Positions 1-7,666 of a stretch of 13,703 nt of DNA are shown one piece after another (positions within the stretch are counted from its first letter, which is position 1; each line of letters starts with the position of its first letter). The notes beneath the pieces were generated by a model. The model made no database searches. It worked only from the letters and a program-made list of their open reading frames with translations, and had not been told where the DNA came from. The position numbers and the translations under genes are program-made. This DNA comes from Coemansia sp. RSA 922. Taxonomy: Eukaryota; Kickxellomycota; Kickxellomycetes; Kickxellales; Kickxellaceae. The stretch is from positions 1 to 13,703 of the forward strand of contig JANBQS010000674.1 of assembly GCA_027577415.1 (NCBI GenBank), read 5' to 3'.

Positions 1-180
1 CATCTTCGTAGGCAGCGTAGCATGTTCCTCTGTTGCCTCGTTTTGGTCCCAGCGTCTTTTTCTACAGGAAAACAAGGTAGGTAAGCAATATGTAGTTGTG
101 TTTGTTAGTGCCAGCTTAGTTCAGGGGAAGGGAGCAGCTGTTACTCAATATAATACCTACTTGGACTCTTCGGTGCTCAT
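1..180 (-). CDS. 5' end of a probable RNA-binding/splicing factor (partial)
   Basis: Partial gene leaving the window at the left edge, with coding exons 180-161 and 61-1. ATG is at 180-178. The first exon is only 20 nt, then a 99-nt intron (160-62) begins GTAGGT, has a CACTAAC branch-point-like site (110-104) and ends in a pyrimidine-rich TTTTCCTGTAG. Splicing removes an in-frame TAG that would otherwise end the ORF after seven codons. The 27 visible residues start MSTEESKKRRWDQNEA. The KKRRWDQ stretch matches a UHM-ligand motif (basic run, then W, then D/N/Q), which in SF1 and SF3B1 binds U2AF-homology domains. KHDC4-type KH proteins carry a similar KWDQ near the N-terminus. The family cannot be settled from 27 residues. 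The gene is tandem with IMP2, whose stop lies 150 nt upstream. What is seen: the ORF, splice sites and motif. The splicing role is inferred. Confidence 0.62.
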
Positions 181-329
181 TTCAAATTCAAGGAATACAA
201 TATAAAAAACCAGGAGGTATCGAAGGGAAAGGACCCAGGAAAAAAGTTCGCTAATAACTGCAGGCTAGGCCAGTAGGTTGGACTTGATCAATTGAGAATC
301 AGCTGACGCGATCAAGGCTTTTGACCATT

Positions 330-884
330 TCAAAGTTCTGTTAGTGGATATGAGCCGTTAGGGTAGACTCGGGATTTTTTCCACTCGGGCAGACCGGCCA
401 GCGATGCGCCGAAGCGCGAGGGCGGCCAGACGGGAGTCAAGGCGCGACCCCGAATGAGCGCCAGCGAAACTGGACCAAAGGCAGAGCTGTCGCCGCTGTG
501 GAAGGACTCATCGCCCTCGACCCAGCAGTGACCCTTGGGCACGCGAACAAACGAGTTGGGCTTGCCCAGCGGAATGACGCAGTCGTGTGGCATGGCGATA
601 ATGCGCTTGACCAGCAGGAGATCCGGATTGCTGGGTGACACCAAAGTTACAACGTCTCCGCGCTGAAGGCGGCGCAGGGCCATCTCTCCTTGGACCATTC
701 TATCCACAAGCACAACATCTTTCCAGAGACGGTTCGAGTCTGGGTTCAGCGCGGGCTGCATTGAGCGGCCGCTGATCATTTGCAGCGATACAATGTTGTC
801 GGTTACAAATATAGCTACGGGTGCCGCTATTACGGCAGCCACCACTGCCTTGCGCCAAAGGGGTCTGGCTGCGCCGCTGCTCAT
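330..884 (-). CDS. IMP2: Mitochondrial inner membrane protease subunit 2 (Imp2)
   Basis: Single-exon gene of 184 aa, with ATG at 884-882. It is a type I signal-peptidase-family serine protease (S26) that removes sorting signals from proteins delivered to the mitochondrial intermembrane space. It works as a heterodimer with Imp1 in the inner membrane. A hydrophobic segment at about residues 13-34 is the membrane anchor. The catalytic serine is Ser41 in SGRSMQPALNP, and the general-base lysine is Lys93 in LLLVKRIIAM. The family box follows with GHCWVEGDE and then SSAFGPVSLALI. The LVSPSNP and WPPSRFG stretches resemble human IMMP2L closely, which separates it from Imp1. Length is normal for the family. 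The C-terminal 20 or so residues are an unconserved tail. It shares a 515-bp gap with the divergent TBC gene. Confidence 0.95.
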   Translation of the reverse strand: MSSGAARPLWRKAVVAAVIAAPVAIFVTDNIVSLQMISGRSMQPALNPDSNRLWKDVVLVDRMVQGEMALRRLQRGDVVTLVSPSNPDLLLVKRIIAMPHDCVIPLGKPNSFVRVPKGHCWVEGDESFHSGDSSAFGPVSLALIRGRALTPVWPPSRFGASLAGLPEWKKSRVYPNGSYPLTEL

Positions 885-1399
885 GCCAGGTTAGGAGAGG
901 TGTATTTGGACAGTTCGCAGAAGGAAAAGAGAAGTCAAGACTAATCAAGCCGATGCTGTGCATGCCAAATCCACCTTGCCCAAGGTGCTAATATCGTCTA
1001 TGCGGTGGTTATGGCGTCTCCCCCCAATGGCGCAGGATAAGCATAGACAGCGCAAACAGCCGAGGCACAGAGAAAAAACTTAGGGTTGCAGGCGATAGAC
1101 AGGAAGAGGTTATAGGGCGGTGGTCCAGCCTCTGTTAATTTTCGCAGGCGCACGACTCAAAGGGAAAAGGGAGAGAGCCGCAATGGTCAAGCGCGCCCGC
1201 ATCGGCGGACGTACGCTCTCGCTTCTTTTTGCTCTATTGCTCCACCTTTTTACCTCTTTTCTTTTTTTTTTTGCCTTACTATTTCGCATACCTACTCTCA
1301 CGGACTGCACCTTTTTTGAAGCGAATTCCAAACACACTGAGCGGACAGACTCTCCGCTGACTGCGGGTGCGTCTCATTATTTCTACTGTCGCTTACGCC
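885..1399. promoter_or_regulatory. Divergent intergenic region, IMP2 / TBC gene
   Basis: A 515-bp gap between the start codons of two diverging genes. The side facing the TBC gene has a long pyrimidine-rich stretch (about 1219-1275, including an unbroken run of T near 1262-1272), common upstream of fungal genes. No convincing TATA box lies near 100 nt before either start codon. Short ORFs here have no recognisable protein content and no splice sites that extend either gene. I see no RNA gene. Confidence 0.5.
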
Positions 1400-2932
1400 A
1401 TGGCCGCAAGCCCGCCACTATCGTCGTCGAGTAGCAGCCCTGGTCGCCGCCGCACATCGCCGCCGCTGCACTCGGCGCTGTTGAGGGAGGACTATGACGA
1501 AGTGCTAGAGTCCGAGGTGTTCATCGACGTTAACCGGCTGCGTAAGTACGCCCGCCATGGAATACCACTTGAGATACGCGGGGTAAGTACACTACAACAC
1601 TCCTTTTTCTCCGAGGCGCTGGCAAGAGACCCTTCTTTTCGCTCCTGTTTTTGCCCTAGCAGCGTGACTGTGCCTTCTGAGAACGCGCGGCTTGGTGCTT
1701 GCGCATGTGTATGCTTGGCTGAGACGGCCTACGCTCGCATTTCCGATTTTGAATGTGTTGCTGCTTCTCTGCTGCTGGCTGCGCCGTGGCTGCTGATCTG
1801 ACGCTAGATGGCGTTGTGGCTCGAGATGCAGCAAGCCTAGTCCCCTCCCTTAAAGTCGTCAATGGATGCATGCTCATATCCGCATACATTACATGTTTAT
1901 TTTCCGTCTTTTCTGTAGGTTGTTTGGAAGTACCTGCTTGGCGTCGAGAAATCTGACCGATGTAAGCATAGCTGCACCCGCAATGTCAGGATATTTTTTG
2001 CTGCTGCAAAACTTGCAGAAAAAGGCAGCCACTTTTTGTCTGTTGTTGCTAATCTTACTCCCGTGTGTTTCTTATCTAGCCAACGAGTTTACACAACGAA
2101 AAGCGCGTTACGAGGCTTACCGAGAGATTGACAAGGAAAATGTTGAGGTTAGCAAGCGCGTGCGTGGCGAAGCTACCCGCTACTTGGCGCGCGCGAAAAA
2201 GGACAATCTTCTCGACCCGCACTCTGCCCCGGCCATTTTCGAGGCCGTTATCTGTGCCTACATCAACTGCAATAACCATGTCGAGTACTCGCCTAGCTTT
2301 GTCCAGGTCTGTGCGCCCTTTGTCATAACTATGAAGTCCGAGTGCGACGTCTACAGCTGCTTTGAGCGCCTGGTCAATGTGCTTTGTAAGTATTTTGCTT
2401 TAATCCTTCTGCGTGCCTCTTTGCCAGTGCTATTTCTGACTAACAAACCATGGCAATGGTGGGGTATACTGAAAACTATATGGTATTACCACTGTCAATT
2501 GCTCTATCTTTGTCTGTAGATGAGTCGTCGCTGGACAACAACATCAATAAGCGTGTTGCTCAGTTTCTCTCGTACTTTCGGACACTGATGCCCGAGCTCT
2601 ACGACTACTTTGAAGAGGAAGAGCTTGACGTTGGTGAGTGGGCTTCCTCGTGGCTTCGCTACTTGCTGGCCAAGGAGCTCCCCATCCAGAGCGTTCTGGA
2701 CCTGTGGGACGTGTACTTTGCGACCCCCGACTATGTTGCCTTGCACCCCTTTGTCTGTCTGGCTATCCTTCGACACTTGAAAGACTCGCTTGAGGACCTT
2801 GAGCAATCTGAGATCCGATCCATGCTCCTGCGATTGCCCAAAATGAACATTAATCGTATCGTCAGCCAGGCCTACAATATACGTAGCGAAATACAGGCTC
2901 GATACGGAACCATTGTCAACGTCCGGGCTTGA
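1400..2932 (+). CDS. TBC-domain protein, Rab GTPase-activating-like
   Basis: Four-exon gene: join 1400-1582, 1919-1961, 2080-2385, 2520-2932, giving 314 aa. The start is chosen because it is the only ATG in frame and has a strong context (GCCATGGCC). Introns of 336, 118 and 134 nt have GTAAGT/GTAAGC donors and TAG acceptors; phases are 0, 1 and 1. Splicing joins GIPLEIRG to VVWKYLLG, the classic start of a TBC domain (residues about 46-69). The domain continues to LPIQSVLDLWDVYFA near the C-terminus. TBC proteins speed GTP hydrolysis by Rab GTPases using an arginine finger (IxxDxxR) and a glutamine finger (YxQ). Here VRGEATR (103-109) keeps the arginine, Arg109. Exactly 36 residues later, where YxQG is expected, the protein has YSPS (145-148), so the glutamine is missing. 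A Ser-rich tail of about 25 residues precedes the domain. The subfamily was not identified. Confidence 0.88.
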
Positions 2933-3351
2933 GCTATACTGCCGCTTGTATTTATTTATTATTTCGTTGTCCTTGTTAGCACAATACACAGGAATTTGAC
3001 GCATTGGTTGGGAAAGTGGGCTGTCTCTCTCTCCACTGGAAAAATCGCAGCAGAAGGGTGACTTGGAGCCGGCAAACCTGTCCTACAAAAGAAGATGTCG
3101 CTTCTTAACTCGCTCATGATGAGGTAGTGTCTCTCCGACGCCACTGGCTGAAGTCTCAAGAGAAGATGGCATGCGTGAAAAGGTGCCCAAAGCGCTGTCA
3201 GCTGCTGGTCTTTGGCTGAGCAGTTTTTTTTTGCACCTCCCTCCATGTAAGGCTGCAGTATAAGAGTGTTTCTGGCACCCGCCCTCTTTTTCAGTCAGTA
3301 TTCTCTTTCTTCTTCACTCTCCATTTTTTATATATAGTTTACTTATTGACA
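2933..3351 (+). other. Intergenic: TBC 3' flank and promoter of the 130-aa gene
   Basis: A 419-bp gap between two plus-strand genes. The first part is an A/T-rich 3' flank of the TBC gene (TATTTATTTATT near 2948). The end is a pyrimidine-rich leader for the next gene. A minus-strand ORF within it has no recognisable content. A weak C/D-snoRNA-like pattern is discussed under findings. Confidence 0.5.
3259..3266 (+). promoter_or_regulatory. TATA-like box of the 130-aa gene
   Basis: TATAAGAG, 93 nt upstream of the ATG at 3352. It is followed by a CT-rich leader (about 3280-3326) typical of fungal transcription start regions. The spacing resembles that of four other TATA-like boxes in this window. 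Confidence 0.5.
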
Positions 3352-3744
3352 ATGTCTGTTCCTGCCTCATATAAAGTTTATACCTATGGTATAGAAGGGT
3401 GGTTCGAAATATGTGGTGACATGCGTCCCGATGGAATTATGACATTTAAGGATATGGAGACGTTTCAGAGTGTTCTGAAGCTTACAGACAAGCATCAGTT
3501 TTACTATGGTAATGCTAATGGAGCATTCCCTTTTGTTAACGAAGCTGGAGTAGTAGTAGAAAAACACACAGTCGATAGCGTGAGCGACTGTTGCATTTTT
3601 ATTGCTGAGCCTGACGCCTTGAAGAAGTGGGATCTAAAATCAACCTTGGCCAAGAAAAAATCAAACCCACCACCAAGTGGTCCTACACCTGGCGAACTGC
3701 TGATGCAAGAACTGCTTAGCATTGAAGAAATGTTGAAGAGGTAG
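3352..3744 (+). CDS. Unrecognised small protein, 130 aa
   Basis: Intronless ORF of 130 aa starting MSVPASYKVYTYG, with ATG at 3352. No family recognised. It has no signal peptide and no membrane segment, so it is probably cytosolic or nuclear. Residues 1-90 look like one compact domain, with beta-type alternation (YKVYTYGIEGWFEI, then VSDCCIFIAE) and a vicinal cysteine pair, Cys80-Cys81. After that come a lysine-rich patch (KKWDLKSTLAKKK, 91-103), a proline linker (NPPPSGPTP) and a leucine-rich helix (115-130, ELLMQELLSIEEMLKR). The layout of domain, basic linker and terminal helix suggests a protein-protein adaptor, but this is a guess. A/T-ending codons are far more common than in the flanking genes. 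The support for it being a gene is an uninterrupted ORF, a TATA-like box and pyrimidine leader, and a protein-like residue pattern. Confidence 0.72.
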   Translation: MSVPASYKVYTYGIEGWFEICGDMRPDGIMTFKDMETFQSVLKLTDKHQFYYGNANGAFPFVNEAGVVVEKHTVDSVSDCCIFIAEPDALKKWDLKSTLAKKKSNPPPSGPTPGELLMQELLSIEEMLKR

Positions 3745-4049
3745 TGCTTGTAGTGTATAGACATGAGACTAATATTAGCGCTCAAATTAGTTTAGTGGCG
3801 AAGGCGTGTCATGCTTTCATGGTGACTGACTTTCATACTCGTGAGCAAAAGAGTCGTTCAAGTAACAGTTTCATAACGAGAGGAGTGGCTTAGTTCAGCG
3901 ATGGCTAGAGTGGATTTACATCTAGAGCTCTGTATTAGCGCAAACTATAGTCCTTAACGCCAACTTGGCGCCTTTGCTAATTCTAAACCAATAAATACCA
4001 TTAAATAATAGTGTCTAGTAATAACCATCGTGTAAAAAGTGTCAGTATT
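3745..4049. other. Convergent 3' intergenic region
   Basis: A 305-bp A/T-rich gap between the stop codons of the 130-aa gene (+) and the FAD oxidoreductase (-). An AATAAA at 3990-3995 on the plus strand could serve the upstream gene, though it lies 245 nt past its stop. It contains a perfect 13-bp inverted repeat, CGCCAA-C-TTGGCG, at 3958-3970. No tRNA or other gene is seen. Confidence 0.45.
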
Positions 4050-5576
4050 CTAATACCATCTGTCCAGTCTAAAGTTTGACAGATCCAGTGATGTTGGCTG
4101 GTCATCGACAAGCAACTCTGACACGGACAAGCCCGTGGCAGGGCCGTTCAAAATACCCCAGCACCCGTGTCCAGCGGCAACATACAAGCCACGAGTATTA
4201 GGCACCTTGGATATAACCGGGATTCCCTTGGCATGTACGGGGAGATGGCAGGCCAGTCCATACTGAATAATGTCAAACGACAGAGCGGGGCTGACATCGT
4301 TGACGATTTGCTTTAGCCGATTGGTAGCGCGCTTGCTGTAGATGGGCTCAAACGGATTGTGTGGAGGCATCTCGGGGTCGTCCAAGGCCTCGCCACACAC
4401 AAACACTGAGCCGTCGGGCCGTGGGTATATCTCAATCGCGTCTTCTCCGCTGTACACAGTGCCGTTGATTTCGGCAAACACTGCTTGTGCGGGCAGATCA
4501 TATTTGGGCTTGGCCAAAAGGTAATGTACTCGCAGACCTTGGATCGGGATCTGGCTCGCCGACACGTCGCGGAATGCCTCCCACCGCAAACACGATGTGA
4601 CCCACGCACCACAAGCAACTACAATCTTGTCTGCTGGGATGTCTGAACCTTGGTCCAGCTGCAGTATATATGGCTTGTTAGTCATCGGCTTACCCCAGCC
4701 GCCCTGCGTGCCAACAGGGCTGTTGCCAGCCAACGAAGTCGAGGCGGGTGCAGACGAAGAAGGCCCGACCACCTTGAATTCTTCATCGATCGTGGCCTTG
4801 CCGCGAGCACAGTTGTCGACAGGAAACTCGATAAGTGGCGGGCGGTACCCAGTCTCGGCCACGTCAATGACCTTGGCCTTTACAATCTCCAGCCCGCGGG
4901 CCTTAGCCTCGGCCAACAAGGCCCTGGTGAGCTTTAGCGGATCGACTTGGGCGGTGTTTGCAGTATCGCCGACTTGGCGCAGCTTTGTCAGCACATTGGT
5001 TCTCAGCCAGGGGACAGTTCCAGGCTCAACTACTTTGACAGACTCGATCTCTGGCACAGCAATCGACGCATGGGTGCTGTTCGGCTGCATATTCTCCTCG
5101 TTAGGCGTTGTCGGAAGGGAATACTCCATGGTAGTGGCCGCGGGCGACGACCGACGTGAGCGCGGAGCAATGACCTCAATGGACGTGACCACTGACTCGG
5201 CCTCTGTGCGGAAATGGCTGGATTTGTGCTGTTTGGCTGGCATGACAGGTATACGGTCGATCTCGGCGCAGAAAGTGTCCACAGCACGATATCCCCACTT
5301 GTCAGCGCCTCCGAGCTCTGCGGCGAGCTTGGCGTGCAAGTCGTAGCTGAACTGAGCTAGCTTCTCAGTGTCTGTACCGTCTGACCAGTGCCGCGCGAGA
5401 AACCCGCCAGACTTTCCCGATGCGCTACACCCAGGCTCGCATTGTTCTAAGAGAATAAGGCGTGGTCGCTGGTTAACAGGGTACTTTTCAGCTAGCTTTT
5501 TGGCGGTAAAGTAGGCGGTGGACACGCCGATAATGCCAGCACCGATGATAACAATTGTTTCCCGCTCGTCAGCCAT
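4050..5576 (-). CDS. TDA3: FAD-dependent oxidoreductase, DAO family, Tda3-like
   Basis: Single-exon gene of 508 aa, with ATG at 5576-5574. It belongs to the D-amino-acid-oxidase-like FAD fold. The N-terminal Rossmann motif is IVIIGAGIIG (GxGxxG at 12-17), with Glu44 at the end of the second strand for the FAD ribose. The conserved SGKSGGFLARHW (53-64) and KWGYRAVDTF (93-102) follow. A second FAD segment is IVVACGAWVTSCL (318-330). The C-terminal FAD-contact block is GLYVAAGHGCWGI, then NGPATG (463-482). The order, the WGYR block and the AGHGCWGI...PATG ending match budding yeast Tda3, an oxidoreductase of poorly known substrate linked to membrane trafficking. Two Ser/Thr/Pro-rich inserts (about 113-180 and 262-298) interrupt the fold; the first sits where yeast Tda3 also has a long variable insert. 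Family assignment is firm, orthology to TDA3 probable, substrate unknown. Confidence 0.9.
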   Translation of the reverse strand: MADERETIVIIGAGIIGVSTAYFTAKKLAEKYPVNQRPRLILLEQCEPGCSASGKSGGFLARHWSDGTDTEKLAQFSYDLHAKLAAELGGADKWGYRAVDTFCAEIDRIPVMPAKQHKSSHFRTEAESVVTSIEVIAPRSRRSSPAATTMEYSLPTTPNEENMQPNSTHASIAVPEIESVKVVEPGTVPWLRTNVLTKLRQVGDTANTAQVDPLKLTRALLAEAKARGLEIVKAKVIDVAETGYRPPLIEFPVDNCARGKATIDEEFKVVGPSSSAPASTSLAGNSPVGTQGGWGKPMTNKPYILQLDQGSDIPADKIVVACGAWVTSCLRWEAFRDVSASQIPIQGLRVHYLLAKPKYDLPAQAVFAEINGTVYSGEDAIEIYPRPDGSVFVCGEALDDPEMPPHNPFEPIYSKRATNRLKQIVNDVSPALSFDIIQYGLACHLPVHAKGIPVISKVPNTRGLYVAAGHGCWGILNGPATGLSVSELLVDDQPTSLDLSNFRLDRWY

Positions 5577-5800
5577 TTGTGTGAAATTTCAGAAGAAAAA
5601 AAGAGTATTTAAAATTATGTAAGCAAAGAGAGAGAGAAAGGAGAACAGGCGATAACGGAGTCGGCGATGTTGCCCCGCTTTTTTTTTCAGTGTGACATCC
5701 CACTTGTCCGCCACTCCAGAGCAACTCGATCACCCCCCAGTGTCGTCAGAGCGCACAGCGCAGGGTAATGAAATATCTCATATTGTCCATATCATCTATC

Positions 5801-6511
5801 ATGTCGCACCAAAAAAAGGCACCATGGGACCGCAATAACAAGTACTGGTGCAACTACTGTCGGATCTTTGTGCACGACAACAAGACGACGCGAAACCTAC
5901 ACGACTCGGGAACAAAGCACAAGGATAATGTACAAAAGTTCTTGCGACAGATCCAAAAGGACGAAGAAGCGAGGAACCAGGCCGAAAAGAAGCTAGACGC
6001 TCAGCTAAAGAGCATTGAAAACGCTGCAACTATCAGCTATAACAAGGATATTGCCACACACAGTACCGAATCTGCTCCATCCGCCACTAGTAAGGACAAG
6101 GTCCACTCAAGCGCCAAATCTACAGAAAAGCCAGTAGGAGCAGGCAAGAAAAAAGAACATGTGGTCGCAGAGGCCGATACGCAGCCTAGTCGACCCGACG
6201 ACATGGGAATCGCCGGCGCCTGGCAAGTCGTGGAAGAAGCGGAAGAGGATGTAGTGGCAGGCACAGGCCAGCAGCTAGAGCACGCCCAGAATCTACGAGG
6301 CGCTGAGTGGCTAGACCAGGAAGAAGACACGTCAGACCGCCTCCACGAGTTTGACATCAAGGAGATGACGGTCTCCAACTTCACGGAACACACCGAAGTA
6401 GAAACTCAACCACTGTCAACAGGACCACGCGATAGTGCGGCAACGTCGTCGCTGTTCAAAAAGCGGCGAGCAGCTACTAACCGGAATACACGCAAGCAGC
6501 AAAAGCTCTAA
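5801..6511 (+). CDS. U1-type zinc-finger protein, WBP4-like (no WW domain)
   Basis: Intronless gene of 236 aa. An in-frame ATG 33 nt upstream (5768) would add a hydrophobic 11-residue stretch; the ATG at 5801 is preferred because MSHQKKAPWDRNNKYWC places the finger at the usual distance from the N-terminus. The matrin/U1-type zinc finger is Cys17, Cys20, His34, His40 (C-x2-C-x13-H-x5-H). A lysine/glutamate-rich helix follows (about 41-85, including LDAQLKSIENAATISYNKD). This N-terminal layout is that of WBP4/FBP21, a spliceosomal B-complex protein. The tail is acidic, with GAWQVVEEAEED (139-150), and ends in a basic FKKRRAATNRNTRKQQ nuclear-type stretch. The WW domains of animal WBP4 are absent. 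A role in pre-mRNA splicing is inferred from the finger and the tail. Its start region diverges from the FAD oxidoreductase promoter. Confidence 0.85.
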   Translation: MSHQKKAPWDRNNKYWCNYCRIFVHDNKTTRNLHDSGTKHKDNVQKFLRQIQKDEEARNQAEKKLDAQLKSIENAATISYNKDIATHSTESAPSATSKDKVHSSAKSTEKPVGAGKKKEHVVAEADTQPSRPDDMGIAGAWQVVEEAEEDVVAGTGQQLEHAQNLRGAEWLDQEEDTSDRLHEFDIKEMTVSNFTEHTEVETQPLSTGPRDSAATSSLFKKRRAATNRNTRKQQKL

Positions 6512-6593
6512 CATGCCATTCCAACTCGGAAATAATGCTTATGCGTAATGTTGGCATGGGCTCACATAATTTAATATACTGAAAAAAAGCACT

Positions 6594-7343
6594 CTACTGG
6601 GTAGCATTGACAATGTCTAGGAACTCGGGCTTTAGCGAGGCGCCGCCAACAAGGAAGCCATCAACGTCGGGCTTCTGGGCGAGCTCCTTGCAGTTCTTGC
6701 CGCCAACAGATCCGCCATAGGCGATACGAGTCTCCTCAGCGACCTTTGGCGAGACAGCAGCCTTGAGGTACTCACGAATAGCAGCGTGGACTTCCTGGGC
6801 CTGCTCGGGAGAGGCGACCTTGCCAGTGCCAATAGCCCAGACAGGCTCATAGGCAATAACAATATTGGCCCAGTCACTCTCTGAAACAGCGCTGACAACA
6901 GCATCGAGCTGAGTGTTGACGACAACCTGGGTGGTACCGGCCTCACGCTCCTCGAGCAGCTCGCCGACGCACAGGGCAACCTTGAGGCCAGCGGCCAGGG
7001 CCTTGACGACCTTTTGGGCAGTGAACTCGCTGGACTCGTTCAGGATGTGGCGGCGCTCAGAGTGACCCAAGATAACCCACTTGGCGCCGACGTCAGCCAG
7101 CATCTCGGGGCTGATCTCGCCAGTGTAGGCACCGGTGGCGTGCACGTAGCAGTTCTCGCCGGCAACAGCCCAGTCCTTGCGAAGAGAGTCGGCAAGCAGA
7201 GGGATGTAGACGTAGGGAGCACCGATAACTACCTCGACGTCAGAGGGAGTCTTGCCGGCGTTGAAAGTGGTGGCGAGGTCCTTGATAGAGGCAACGGAGC
7301 CGTTCATCTTCCAGTTTCCACCAACCCAGAAAGTGCGAGTCAT
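6594..7343 (-). CDS. TPI1: Triosephosphate isomerase
   Basis: Single-exon gene of 249 aa, with ATG at 7343-7341. It interconverts dihydroxyacetone phosphate and glyceraldehyde 3-phosphate in cytosolic glycolysis. It is a complete TIM barrel: GGNWKMN with Lys12, LGHSERR with the electrophile His94, [12 protein letters not shown] with the base Glu166 and the flexible lid after it (171-176), and the phosphate-binding [11 protein letters not shown] and GFLVGGASL. Length and ends are normal for the family. The strongly biased, C/G-ending codons suggest high expression. A TATA-like box lies 115 nt before the ATG, and a CT-rich leader (on its own strand) sits just before the start. It converges on the WBP4-like gene and diverges from ADE4. 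Nothing is missing or odd. Confidence 0.98.
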   Translation of the reverse strand: MTRTFWVGGNWKMNGSVASIKDLATTFNAGKTPSDVEVVIGAPYVYIPLLADSLRKDWAVAGENCYVHATGAYTGEISPEMLADVGAKWVILGHSERRHILNESSEFTAQKVVKALAAGLKVALCVGELLEEREAGTTQVVVNTQLDAVVSAVSESDWANIVIAYEPVWAIGTGKVASPEQAQEVHAAIREYLKAAVSPKVAEETRIAYGGSVGGKNCKELAQKPDVDGFLVGGASLKPEFLDIVNATQ

Positions 7344-7666
7344 GTTTTTTTTTCTTCGAATTATTAGTATTACTTGTGTGTATGTCGAGAGAGAAAAAAG
7401 AGGTATTTGGTGAGAAGAAAAAAGGACAACTTGATACCTAAACCGTCCCTCTCATATACAAAATGCCCGGATAAGGGCTGATGGACCCAGACCTTAACTG
7501 GATCAAGGCGTGGGCACTTGCGATCACACCCTATTCGCTTAGTTTGGGGGAGATAGCGGAGCAGAAGGGTTATTTCAGCTAGAAATGGTATCTTGCTCTT
7601 TTAGCTCGGGTATTCTTTCTAGACACTCCTACTTTTAGTACTTGAAAAACATCTATAATAATAATA
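7344..7666. promoter_or_regulatory. Divergent promoter, TPI1 / ADE4
   Basis: A 323-bp region between the start codons of TPI1 (-) and ADE4 (+). The TPI1 side has a TATA-like box (7451-7458) and a pyrimidine-rich leader on the minus strand. The ADE4 side has no TATA at an equivalent distance; its start codon is preceded directly by an ATAATAATAATAATG repeat. Confidence 0.6.
7451..7458 (-). promoter_or_regulatory. TATA-like box of TPI1
   Basis: Reads TATATGAG on the minus strand, 115 nt upstream of the TPI1 start codon. The interval to the ATG contains the CT-rich leader expected of a strongly transcribed fungal gene. Confidence 0.55.

Noticed and set aside
201..209. TATAAAAAA on the plus strand, like a TATA box
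   Set aside because: The only nearby downstream ATG (350) opens a frame of three codons antisense to IMP2, so no gene is supported on that strand.
721..745. GGTTCGAGTC resembling a tRNA B box
   Set aside because: It lies inside the IMP2 coding sequence, with no A box or cloverleaf around it.
4597..5346. A 249-aa plus-strand frame inside the FAD oxidoreductase gene
   Set aside because: It mirrors the opposite strand of a well-supported protein and shows no recognisable motif.
5621..5645. AGAGAGAGAGAAAG repeat upstream of the FAD oxidoreductase
   Set aside because: Short purine-rich low-complexity sequence, common in fungal leaders. It is not a distinct repeat element.
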